Positions 42,006 to 52,506 of a stretch of 64,000 nt of DNA are shown here, in pieces. Origin of the DNA: Parafannyhessea umbonata. Its GTDB lineage: Bacteria; Actinomycetota; Coriobacteriia; Coriobacteriales; Atopobiaceae. The notes below the pieces were generated by a model. The model saw only the letters and a program-made list of their open reading frames with translations, ran no database searches and had not been told where the DNA came from. How positions within the stretch are numbered: position 1 is the stretch's first letter; each line of letters opens with the position of its first letter. The translations under genes were made by a program, and so were the position numbers. Location: positions 1,488,001 to 1,552,000 of the forward strand of contig NZ_LT629759.1 of the NCBI RefSeq assembly GCF_900105025.1, read 5' to 3'.

Positions 42006-42686
42006 ATGCGTAAAAATTCGCTTTATACATCTATCGCATTATCTTTCTGTCTATTCGTATTACCAATCTCCGCATTCGCAAGTGATTTTTCAGGGATAGA
42101 CGGTGCGACAGTATGTAGCAGGATGACTGCAGACGGAATTGAAATAGAGAGCACTGAAAGCTATTCGTCCGCGGAGCAGACAATCGTTCAGCAAATCAAC
42201 AATGAAACCGCCAGTAAGATATCAGACGGAGACTTCTTGGGCTCGGTCGATATCGATAGCAAGATGCCGCTTGCAATCACCCACGGATCTAGGCCTTACT
42301 ACTTCAATAGATACGGGAAGGCGCAATACGTCACAAGTGGTTACCACTACGTTAGTGGACAGCCTGCTGGTGGATATAGGTTTCAAAATTCGACAGGAAC
42401 GATTTATATAAGCGCCTCTCAGGGTGGTAGCTTTTCAATCTCTCATACCTTTGCGGGTTTCGGAACGTTTGGCATTTCTTTTCCATTTGGTCGAGCAAAC
42501 AATGCAGTGATTGGAGTAGGCGTAAGCATCCTCAAAGGTGGATACTGGAAGGTTAAAATGAGCACAACAAATCGTTGTGTGCCTTACACAACTTATCGCG
42601 TTGCCAATGGAAAGACAACCGTATACTTCAAGGGCGTTTCATCGTTGTTTTACAGCAGGTCATTCTCAAGAGTGCGAGTCAAGTGA
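42006..42686 (+). CDS. Secreted protein of a low-GC island, function unknown
   Basis: 226 aa with a clear signal peptide (MRKNSLYTSIALSFCLFVLP, cleavage probably after ISAFA). The mature part has Ser/Thr-rich, beta-strand-like repeats of aromatic residues (YYFNRYGKAQYVTSGYHYVSGQPAGGYRFQ) and a basic end (SSLFYSRSFSRVRVK). Two cysteines could form one disulfide. Base composition (roughly 44% GC) and codon use differ strongly from all neighbours, so recent transfer is likely. I recognise no family; a secreted toxin, bacteriocin or adhesin-like role would be speculation. Confidence 0.75.
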   Translation: MRKNSLYTSIALSFCLFVLPISAFASDFSGIDGATVCSRMTADGIEIESTESYSSAEQTIVQQINNETASKISDGDFLGSVDIDSKMPLAITHGSRPYYFNRYGKAQYVTSGYHYVSGQPAGGYRFQNSTGTIYISASQGGSFSISHTFAGFGTFGISFPFGRANNAVIGVGVSILKGGYWKVKMSTTNRCVPYTTYRVANGKTTVYFKGVSSLFYSRSFSRVRVK

Positions 42687-42728
42687 TAACTTGATTCACT
42701 ATTAGATCCATGATTGACAGGATGTTGT

Positions 42729-43205
42729 ATGAGTAGCAAAAGTACTGGGCTACATTCGCATGTCTTCGTCGCACTCGTCATCTGGTCCGTCGCTGCCACC
42801 GTCGCGCTCGTAATCTGCGTCATCGGCATCGCAAACGCAAACAACGCCGCGACGTCCGGTGCCTCGATCGATCAGATCGCGGGCTTCTACTCCTTTGGCA
42901 CCTCGGTCGATGGCCCCGCAAACCCAACGCAGCTTTCCATCGGGCTCACAAGGAACGGCAGCGCAAAGTTCGCATTCGGCAACAACATCGGCCAGACGGA
43001 TTCCAAGCCAACGCTTAGCGGCACCGTCAAAAAGACGTCGGCGCCAAACGTGTTCAGGCTCTACTCGAAGGCGGGAAGCCCCATCGGGTACCTCTTTTAC
43101 CAGCCCGGGGTCACCACACACGCAACACGGACCGTCACGCTCGCGACGGACGAGGGCGAGACCCTCATGTCAAGGCAGTCGGAGGTTCCCCTCGGGGACG
43201 TGTAA
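42729..43205 (+). CDS. Membrane-anchored protein with extracytoplasmic domain, unknown
   Basis: 158 aa. One N-terminal membrane helix (VFVALVIWSVAATVALVICVIGIANA) follows a short cytoplasmic head, and the remaining 115 residues form a beta-rich domain (IDQIAGFYSFGTSVDGPANPTQLSIGLTRNGSAKFAFGNN) reminiscent of small lipocalin-like domains. ATG 42729 has AGGA upstream. It is only 42 nt from the secreted low-GC gene, yet its own GC is high, so the island boundary falls between them. The two may be co-transcribed, ending at the terminator at 43254. Confidence 0.65.
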   Translation: MSSKSTGLHSHVFVALVIWSVAATVALVICVIGIANANNAATSGASIDQIAGFYSFGTSVDGPANPTQLSIGLTRNGSAKFAFGNNIGQTDSKPTLSGTVKKTSAPNVFRLYSKAGSPIGYLFYQPGVTTHATRTVTLATDEGETLMSRQSEVPLGDV

Positions 43206-43253
43206 CGAACCCACACGCGAGAAGAACTCACTCCTTGTAATTACCTTACAGCA

Positions 43254-43286
43254 GCGCCCGGATTCCTCGTCGCGGAATCCGGGCGC
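43254..43286 (+). terminator. Terminator between the island genes and proA
   Basis: A perfect 13-bp stem, GCGCCCGGATTCC / GGAATCCGGGCGC, with a 7-nt loop, followed by TCTCATTT. It also faces the 3' end of proA and may serve both strands. Confidence 0.8.
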
Positions 43287-43335
43287 TCTCATTTAGACCC
43301 TAGACCTCGAGGCCGGAGCCGACGCTCGCCCAGCC

Positions 43336-44637
43336 CTACCCCAGCTCGCGGTAGTGGAAGCTCTTCTCGCCCGAGGCGTACGGCGCAACGATGTCGCCGT
43401 GGCCCACCAGACAGTACTTGTACGTCACCAGACCGTCCAGGCCAACCGGGCCGCGCGCGTGCAGCTTGCCCGTGCTGATGCCCACCTCGGCGCCAAAGCC
43501 GTAGCGGAAGCCGTCCGCAAAGCGCGTGGAGCAGTTGCGGTACACGCCGGCGGAGTCCACCATCTGCATGAAGTACTCCGCCGCATCGTCGCTTGCCGTC
43601 ACGATGGCGTCCGTGTGGTGCGAGCCATAGCGGTTGATGTGGTCGACGGCCTCGCGTACGCCGTCCACCACCTTGCAGCTCATCACGTAGTCGCCGTACT
43701 CCGTGCAGAACTCGTCGTCTGCCATAAGCTCCACGGCGGGGATGCCCTCCTCGCCGGCAAGCAGGTCCACGACCTCCTGCGTGCCGCGCAGGCGTGCTCC
43801 GCGCTCCGCCAGGCCGCGCGCCGCCTTCGGCAGAAACTCCGCCGCAATGGAGCGGTCCACCAGAAGCGTCTCCGCGGCGTTGCACACGGCGGGGTACTGC
43901 GTCTTCGCGTCCACCAGCACGCGCACGGCCATGTCCTGGTCCGCGTCGCGGTCCACGAACACGTGGCACACGCCGGCGGAGTGGCCCATCACGGGAATCT
44001 TCGTGTAGTCCATGATGTAGCGCACGAACTTGTTCGACCCGCGCGGAATCAGCAGGTCCACGTCCTCGTCGCAGCTCAGCAGCTCGTCGATCTCGCTGTG
44101 GAGCTCCGCCTGCAAGAGGCAGCCCGCGGGAAGCCCCGCCTTAACCACGGCCGCATGAATCACGTCAAACAGCACGCGGTTGGTGTTGGCGGTCTCGCGC
44201 CCGCCCTTCAGCACGGCGCAGTTGCCGCTCTTGATGCACAGCGAGCCAATCTGCACCAGCGCGTCCGGCCGCGCCTCGAAGATGACGCCTATCACGCCAA
44301 TGGGGCACGTCACGCGCCTGAGCTCCAGCCCCTGGTCAAGCTCTCGGTCGAGAAGGACCCTGCCCACCGGGTCGGGAAGCTCCTGCAGCTGCCGAAGGCC
44401 CTCGACGCCGTCGCGAAGCTTCGCCTCGTCGTAGCGCAGCCGCTTCTGGACGGTCTGTGCAACGCCGGCCTCGGCCGCGGACGCCATGTCCTTCTCGTTT
44501 GCCGCGAAGATGCTCTGGGCGTTTGCCTCCAGCGCCTGCGCTATGAGCTCGAGCGCACGGTTGCGCTGCTCCAGCGGGGACGCCGCCATCGCGGGCGCCT
44601 CGAGCTTCATCCGGTGGATGCTTTCCCTCATGTCCAT
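43336..44637 (-). CDS. proA: Glutamate-5-semialdehyde dehydrogenase (gamma-glutamyl phosphate reductase)
   Basis: Second step of proline synthesis. 433 aa, aldehyde-dehydrogenase fold. Signatures: GVIGVIFEARPDALVQIGSLCIKSGNCAVLKGGRE, LIPRGSNKFVRYIMDYTKIPVMGHSAGVCHVFVD, the catalytic cysteine in KTQYPAVCNAAETLLVD, and HTDAIVTASDDAAEYFMQMVDSAGVYRNCSTRFADGFRYGFGAEVGISTGKLHARGPVGLDGL. The ATG at 44637 follows AAGGAGG. proB is not adjacent. A GGCGAGAAG repeat (43371-43363) encodes the SGEKSF near the C-terminus. Confidence 0.96.
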   Translation of the reverse strand: MDMRESIHRMKLEAPAMAASPLEQRNRALELIAQALEANAQSIFAANEKDMASAAEAGVAQTVQKRLRYDEAKLRDGVEGLRQLQELPDPVGRVLLDRELDQGLELRRVTCPIGVIGVIFEARPDALVQIGSLCIKSGNCAVLKGGRETANTNRVLFDVIHAAVVKAGLPAGCLLQAELHSEIDELLSCDEDVDLLIPRGSNKFVRYIMDYTKIPVMGHSAGVCHVFVDRDADQDMAVRVLVDAKTQYPAVCNAAETLLVDRSIAAEFLPKAARGLAERGARLRGTQEVVDLLAGEEGIPAVELMADDEFCTEYGDYVMSCKVVDGVREAVDHINRYGSHHTDAIVTASDDAAEYFMQMVDSAGVYRNCSTRFADGFRYGFGAEVGISTGKLHARGPVGLDGLVTYKYCLVGHGDIVAPYASGEKSFHYRELG

Positions 44638-44924
44638 GTGGCCTCCTTGTGCGGGGCGCTATGTGCCGCCGCGGTGCCGCTGTCCTGCGGAGTCGTATTG
44701 CAGAGTGTACCCCGTATGCCAGCGAGCGCCACGCGCGTTAACAACATGGTGCCACTCGGGCGCGGCGCGGGCGCTGCGGTGTGGCGCGGCCGCACTTGTG
44801 GGGGCTTTCTGACGCGGGCGCAACCTCGGGTAGAATCTACGCAGCACAAGGCGGCAACGGGCGTGCGCGGGCAAGGCCGCGGCACGCGTCTGGCGGCGGG
44901 CGGAGCCCGCACGGAGGAGGAACC

Positions 44925-45512
44925 ATGGGCAGGCTCAAGTACGAGACGGCGCGCTTCGAGGCGTCGTACGGAACCATCGCACAGCTGCCCGAGCCCACCA
45001 CGCCGGAGGTCTCGTTCGTCGGCCGCTCCAACGTGGGCAAGTCGTCGCTTCTGAACAAGCTCATCGGCCGCAAGTCGCTCGCGAAGGTGTCCAGCCAGCC
45101 AGGCAAGACCGCAAACGTCAACTTCTTCGACGTGGACGGCGTGCGCTTCGTCGACCTGCCGGGCTACGGCTTCGCAAAGGTCTCGCAGGCAGAAAAGCAG
45201 CGCTGGGCAAACCTCATCAGCGGCTACTTCGAGCAGGAGCGCAGCTTCAACCTCGTCGTCTCTCTCGTGGACATCCGCCACGACGCCCAGCAGCTCGACC
45301 GCGACATGCTGGGCTACCTCGAGCAGGAGGGGCTGCCGTTCGTCGTGGCGCTCACGAAGGCGGACAAGCTCAGCCGTAGCAAGCAGGCGCAGCAGCGCCA
45401 GGCGCTTGCCAGGCAGTTTGGGCTCGACGCGTCGCGCATGCTCGTGACGTCGTCCCAGACGGGCCAGGGCATCCAGGAGCTCCGCACCATGATCGAGGAC
45501 GCCTGCCTCTAG
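44925..45512 (+). CDS. engB: Ribosome-biogenesis GTPase YsxC/EngB
   Basis: 195-aa GTPase needed for late 50S subunit assembly. G1 GRSNVGKSS (33-41), G2 region QPGKTANVNFF, G3 VDLPGYGFAKV, G4 LTKADKLS and G5 TSSQTGQG are all present. ATG 44925 follows GGAGGAGGAACC. A weak promoter with TAGAAT (44831-44836) and TTCTGA 18 nt upstream may serve it. It is convergent with the next gene, 16 nt away. Confidence 0.95.
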   Translation: MGRLKYETARFEASYGTIAQLPEPTTPEVSFVGRSNVGKSSLLNKLIGRKSLAKVSSQPGKTANVNFFDVDGVRFVDLPGYGFAKVSQAEKQRWANLISGYFEQERSFNLVVSLVDIRHDAQQLDRDMLGYLEQEGLPFVVALTKADKLSRSKQAQQRQALARQFGLDASRMLVTSSQTGQGIQELRTMIEDACL

Positions 45513-45528
45513 CAAGCCCGCCTGCAGC

Positions 45529-46755
45529 CTAGCCCCCCACCACGTCCTTCAGGCGCAGCACCAGCACGCGGTCCACCCGCGCGCAGTCCTGCCAGCGGTA
45601 GGCCTCGGCGCCAGACTCGAAGCACAGGTACAGCCTGCCGCCGGACACCTCGGTCTCCTCCATCATCGGCGGCAGTATGAACGTGGCCCAGGCCCGGGCG
45701 TTTCTCAGGTCGTTGTTCCAGGCGCCGCCGTCCCACGCCATCACCCTCAGCCTGCTGTCACGCAGACCGTACGACTGCGACAGCAGGCACAGGTCGCGCA
45801 CGAGCGCCATCCCCTGCGCCTGGCCGTTGATGAGCGCGCCGTCCACGGGCACGGGCATGTCCCCGTGCGAGCGCGCCGCGTCCTTCACCACATGCTTCAT
45901 CACCCGGGTGTTGCGCACGTCCACGGTGTCGTCCTCAGGCTCCAGCCCCTCCACGCTCTCAAGGTAGCCGTCGCTTCGCACCTTCTGGAGGTCCGCCATA
46001 GTCTCGTCCCGGTCCGCCTGCCTGAGCGTCCCGCCCTTCTCGATGTCGAACGCCTGGATCGTCGTGCGCGAGCTCCGCGTGTCGCTGAAGTCGCCCACGT
46101 ACAGCCTGTCGCCCTTCACCGTCAGAAACGACGCGTGCGCGAGCGTCGGAATGTAGTACGTGTGCTCCACCGCACACGGACCGTCCGCGCGCGACGCGTC
46201 GTAGTACTCCCACGCGCTCGCCTTCAGCGAGCTCACGGTGGCGCCGCCGTTCTTTCCCTCGCGATAGCCGCACATCCACACGCGGTCGTGCTCCGCGTCG
46301 TAGGCAAGGCCGCCCACGTGCGGCGTGCCGTCCAGCACGATCACGCCTTCCAGACGGTGGCTCTTCAGCCCGATGCGGTATATCACCGAATCGTGCACGC
46401 GGTCGTGGCAGTACGCGGACACCAGCAGGCACCTTCCCGCAACGCACACGCCCTGCGGCGTCATCGTCGTGCACGTGCTCAGGTTTCCGTCCGCGTCCAG
46501 CGTGCGCGTCATCTTCAGCCCCGGTATCACGTAGGAGTCGCGCATGACGCGGTCGACGTCGCAGTACGTGCCCATGCCATAGTCGCGCAGTGCGCGCCTC
46601 ACGTCCGCGTCGGAAAGCACGGCGTCCGCGTTCGTCCCGTCCGCGCTGGACGGCAGGCCCGCGCTCTGTGGGGCCACAAGCCCATACGCGCCAAGGCACA
46701 GGGTCGCCACCATAAGCGCCCCCGCCGCGTGCAGCACCACCCGTCTGGCCCGCAT
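45529..46755 (-). CDS. Exported beta-propeller-like protein, unknown
   Basis: 408 aa. N-terminal basic head and hydrophobic segment (RRVVLHAAGALMVATLCLGAYGLV), then a proline/serine spacer and a body with repeated strands such as CLLVSAYCHDRVHDSVIYRIGLKSHRLEGVIVL, VGGLAYDAEHDRVWMCGYREG and LTVKGDRLYVGDFSDTRS, which look like propeller blades. The retained hydrophobic segment may be an anchor. ATG 46755 with CGGAGGTGAC before it. It could be an extracellular binding or lyase-type propeller; the ligand is unknown. Confidence 0.75.
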   Translation of the reverse strand: MRARRVVLHAAGALMVATLCLGAYGLVAPQSAGLPSSADGTNADAVLSDADVRRALRDYGMGTYCDVDRVMRDSYVIPGLKMTRTLDADGNLSTCTTMTPQGVCVAGRCLLVSAYCHDRVHDSVIYRIGLKSHRLEGVIVLDGTPHVGGLAYDAEHDRVWMCGYREGKNGGATVSSLKASAWEYYDASRADGPCAVEHTYYIPTLAHASFLTVKGDRLYVGDFSDTRSSRTTIQAFDIEKGGTLRQADRDETMADLQKVRSDGYLESVEGLEPEDDTVDVRNTRVMKHVVKDAARSHGDMPVPVDGALINGQAQGMALVRDLCLLSQSYGLRDSRLRVMAWDGGAWNNDLRNARAWATFILPPMMEETEVSGGRLYLCFESGAEAYRWQDCARVDRVLVLRLKDVVGG

Positions 46756-46980
46756 GTCACCTCCGACCCCCGACCGCCCGCAGAGCATCTGGCTACGGTA
46801 GCACTTGCGGCGCCGGCGCGCACGCGGGCAGGCAGCGCGTCAGCACGCGTCCACGCATTTGTAACGCAACCGTCAGCTTGTTGCAGGCTTCGGTAAGCCC
46901 CAGCTCACAAGGGCAATACCGGTTTCCACGCGTGGAATGATACCTATAGAAGATAAGTCTCCAGAGGTTGGGAGCCCATC

Positions 46981-47118
46981 ATGTCGTCCACTACTTTTAA
47001 CCGCCAGACCGAGGGCTTTCTGCGCGGGTTCGGCATGGTCGCCGCCGTGGAGGTCGCGGGAATCATCGTCGCCGCGCTCACGATCCTGCTCCTTGTGGGC
47101 ATCACCCAGCTGTTCTAG
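46981..47118 (+). CDS. 45-aa single-pass membrane micropeptide
   Basis: Reads MSSTTFNRQTEGFLRGFGMV, then AAVEVAGIIVAALTILLLVG, then ITQLF and a stop. GGGAG lies 6 nt upstream and a strong terminator follows 56 nt after the stop, so this is a complete tiny transcription unit. One hydrophobic helix spans about residues 19-42. No family is recognised, but the coding-like signals make it a likely real gene. Confidence 0.65.
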   Translation: MSSTTFNRQTEGFLRGFGMVAAVEVAGIIVAALTILLLVGITQLF

Positions 47119-47173
47119 CAAGGCCGACAACGCCCGCCAACCGCGTCCGACCGGTCGCGCGGCGCCGCACCCC

Positions 47174-47211
47174 GCTCCCCCGGATGTCTATCTCCGGGGG
47201 AGCGCCTTTTT
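47174..47211 (+). terminator. Strong rho-independent terminator
   Basis: Stem GCTCCCCCGGA / TCCGGGGGAGC, 8-nt loop, then GCCTTTTT. It ends the micropeptide gene and insulates fbp. Confidence 0.88.
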
Positions 47212-47273
47212 GCATTTCGGGGCTATTATCGAATACGAACACATAAATCATTCCACCAACGCAAAGGAGCCCC

Positions 47274-49201
47274 ATGACCCAAGGCCCACAGCAGCAAGCG
47301 CAGGACGCCACCCCGGACACCGTATCCCAGCTCAGGTACCTGCGCCTGCTGTCGAAGCGCTTCCCCAGCCGGCGCGCCGCCATGAGCGAGATCATCAACC
47401 TCCGCGCCATCCTCACGCTGCCGCGCGGCACGGACCACTTCATCAGCGACATCCACGGCGAGTACGAGGCCTTCGAGCACATCCTCAACAACTGCTCCGG
47501 CGTCATCCGCGAGCAGATCCGCGTGATCTTCTCGCCGGAGCTGGACGCGCACGAGCAGGCGGAGCTACGCACCCTCGTGTACTACCCGCGAGAGAAAATC
47601 GACCGCCTTCGCGGCGAGGGCGTCGTGAACGAGGACTGGTACCTGCAGAACCTCTATAGGATGGTGCGCCTGGCGCGTTGGATCGCCGGCAAGTACACGC
47701 GCTCGAAGGTGCGCAAGTCCATGCCGCCGGAGTACGCCTACATCATGGACGAGCTCATGCACGCCACGCGCGACGAGGAGAAGGTGCGCCACGCCTACCA
47801 CCGCTCCATCCTGGAGTCCGTGGTGGCCGCCGGCGCCGCGGACGACTTCATCGTGGCGCTCGCCGGCCTCATCAAGCGCCTGGCCGTCGACCGCCTGCAC
47901 GTGGTGGGCGACGTGTTCGACCGCGGCGAGCACGCGGACAAGGTCATGCACGTGATCGAGCACCACCCGTCCGTCGACGTGCAGTGGGGCAACCACGACA
48001 TCGCGTGGATGGGCGCGGCGTGCGGGTCCGCGGCGTGCATCTGCTCCGTGGTACGCACGTGCGTGCGCTACGGCACGCTGTCCTCGATCGAGAGCGGATA
48101 TGGCATAAGCCTGCGCGAACTTGCGCTCTTCGCCAACCGCACCTACCGCGCCGGCGACGTCATCTCGCCGTTCCAGAAGGCCATAGACGTGATGCTCTTC
48201 AAGGTGGAGGGCCAGACGTACCGGCGCCACCCGGACTGGCGACGCTCGAGCGAGCGCCTGCTGCTCGACAAGCTGGACCTCGCGCGCGGCACCGTGCGCA
48301 TAGGCAATCGCGACTGGCCGCTCAAGACCTGCGACTTCCCCACCATAGACCCAGAGGACCCCTACCGCCTCTCGCCGGGCGAGAAGGACGTGCTCCAGGG
48401 GCTCCAGGCGGCGTTTCGCGATGCGGACCGCCTGCGCCGCCACGTCGCGTTCCTGTACGAGAGCGGCTCCATCTACCGCGTGTGCGATGGCAACCTGCTG
48501 TTCCACGGGTGCATCCCGCTTGCGTCCGACGGCTCGTTCTGCAGCGTCAGCTGCGAGGGCACGTGGAGGCGCGGCCGCGACTACCTGGACTTCTGCGACT
48601 CCGTGGCGCGCCGCGCGTGGACCCGGGGCGACCAGTCCGCGCTGGACTGGATGTACTACCTGTGGTGCGGCGCCCACTCCCCGCTCTCGGGCCGCGTGGT
48701 GAAGACGTTCGAGCGAGCGTTCGTGAGCGACAGGGCGGCGTGGGAGGAGCCACGCGACCCGTACTACGACCTGACGGACCGCGAGGACGTCTGCGTGCGC
48801 ATACTCGAGGAGTTTGGCCTGGACGGCCCGGAGTGCCGCATCATAAACGGCCATACGCCCGTGCGCACCGTGCGCGGGGAAAGCCCTGTGCGCGCAAACG
48901 GCCGCAAGCTCGTGATCGACGGCGGGTTCTGCCGCGCCTACCACGACAAGACGGGCATCGCGGGCTACACCTTGGTCTCCGGCTCGCATGACCTGCGCAT
49001 CAAGGCGCACCGGCCGTTCTTGGGAATCGACGCCGCCCTGGACGACAACGCGGACATCATGAGCGAGAGCGACGTGCTGCGCCGCTACGACCACCAGGTC
49101 CTGGTACGCGAGACGGACCGCGGCGCGGAGCTGCGCGCCCAGATACAAGACCTGGACGCGCTCGTCCGCGCCTATCAGGACGGCACCATCCCGGAGCGCG
49201 C

Positions 49202-49205
<4 letters not shown>
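47274..49205 (+). CDS. fbp: Fructose-1,6-bisphosphatase, class III
   Basis: 643-aa Firmicutes-type FBPase (metallophosphoesterase fold) of gluconeogenesis. Evidence: [57 protein letters not shown] at the N-terminus (metal D-x-H), [35 protein letters not shown], and near the C-terminus IINGHTPVR and [26 protein letters not shown] 47274 follows AAAGGAGCCCC. Its stop codon overlaps that of copA (49202-49205). Confidence 0.96.
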
Positions 49206-51817
<2,612 letters not shown>

Positions 51818-51850
51818 CTTGCACCTCCCTGGGCGCCGGCGCAGGAGCGC

Positions 51851-52183
51851 CTACGCGCCAAACTTCCTCAGCAGGTCCATGACCTCGTCCACGACCTCCG
51901 TGTCGCCCTGCTGGATCCTCTCGACCACGCAGGTCTTCAGGTGGTCGTGCATGACCATGCGGCTCACGGCCTTGACGGCGCTTTCCGCCGCCGCCAGCTG
52001 CGTCAGCACGTCGCCGCAGTACCTGTCGTCCTCGATCATGGCCTTGACCCCGTTGAGCTGGCCGATCGCACGGTTCAGCCTGCAGGTCACGCTCTTCTTC
52101 AGCTCGTCCGAGCGCGGCGTGTGCTTGTGTGCCGGCGTCGCGGCGCCAGACGCGGCGCAGCCGCACGGCGCGGCCGTGGCCAA
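51851..52183 (-). CDS. csoR: CsoR-type copper-sensing repressor
   Basis: 110-aa helical repressor (DUF156). The copper ligands are visible as the Cys of DDRYCGDVLTQ and the His and Cys of MVMHDHLKTCVVERI, the Cys-His-Cys set of CsoR. The N-terminal arm APCGCAASGAATPAHKH adds extra Cys/His residues that could modulate binding. First gene of csoR-copA. The start is uncertain: the frame opens at TTG 52183 with a weak Shine-Dalgarno, while a strong AAGGGAG plus ATG (52245) lies upstream in a different frame. Confidence 0.9.
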   Translation of the reverse strand: MATAAPCGCAASGAATPAHKHTPRSDELKKSVTCRLNRAIGQLNGVKAMIEDDRYCGDVLTQLAAAESAVKAVSRMVMHDHLKTCVVERIQQGDTEVVDEVMDLLRKFGA

Positions 52184-52274
52184 TGCGGGGGCGTTCTTCT
52201 CGCCCCGCGTCCCCGCCGCCGTCGCGTTCCCCTGCCCTGTGCCATGACGGACTCCCTTCCGTTCCCCGGGAACA

Positions 52275-52335
52275 TATACCCCCAGGGGGTTCCTCTCACT
52301 GCATCGAGACTATACCCCCAAGGGGTACCTGTCAA
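52275..52335 (-). promoter_or_regulatory. csoR-copA promoter with two CsoR operators
   Basis: Site 1 TATACCCCCAGGGGGTT (52275-52291) and site 2 TATACCCCCAAGGGGTACC (52311-52329) match the classic pseudo-palindromic CsoR operator (TACCCCC..GGGGTA). Minus-strand promoter: -35 TTGACA (52335-52330) and -10 TATAGT (52314-52309) with a short 15-nt spacer; site 2 fills the spacer exactly, so bound CsoR would occlude polymerase. Site 1 lies just downstream of the start point. Inverted GGCGAGAAG copies flank the region at 52196-52204 and 52338-52346. Confidence 0.85.
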
Positions 52336-52506
52336 CGGGCGAGAAGGACGCGGGCCCTCTGCCCGCACACGCCGCACACATCGACCGCACGCCGTCGGGC
52401 GGGGGCTGGCGCGGCGAACCGTATAATCGTTTGCAGCGGCCTGCCGCACGGCGGCCCGCGCACGAGCACCAGCACCGCACGCACCGGCACGCCAAAGGAG
52501 CGACGC

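Noticed and set aside
41708-42013. 101-codon frame in the AT-rich region
   Set aside because: No Shine-Dalgarno, no plausible domain, and it overlaps the start of the secreted protein in another frame.
44781-44924. Upstream extension of engB
   Set aside because: The extension reads through the promoter-like region and lacks homology; the ATG at 44925 with GGAGGAGGAACC is the obvious start.
52129-52506. Upstream extension of the YgiQ gene
   Set aside because: It would cover the CsoR operators and promoter; the ATG at 52507 has AAAGGAG and matches the family N-terminus.
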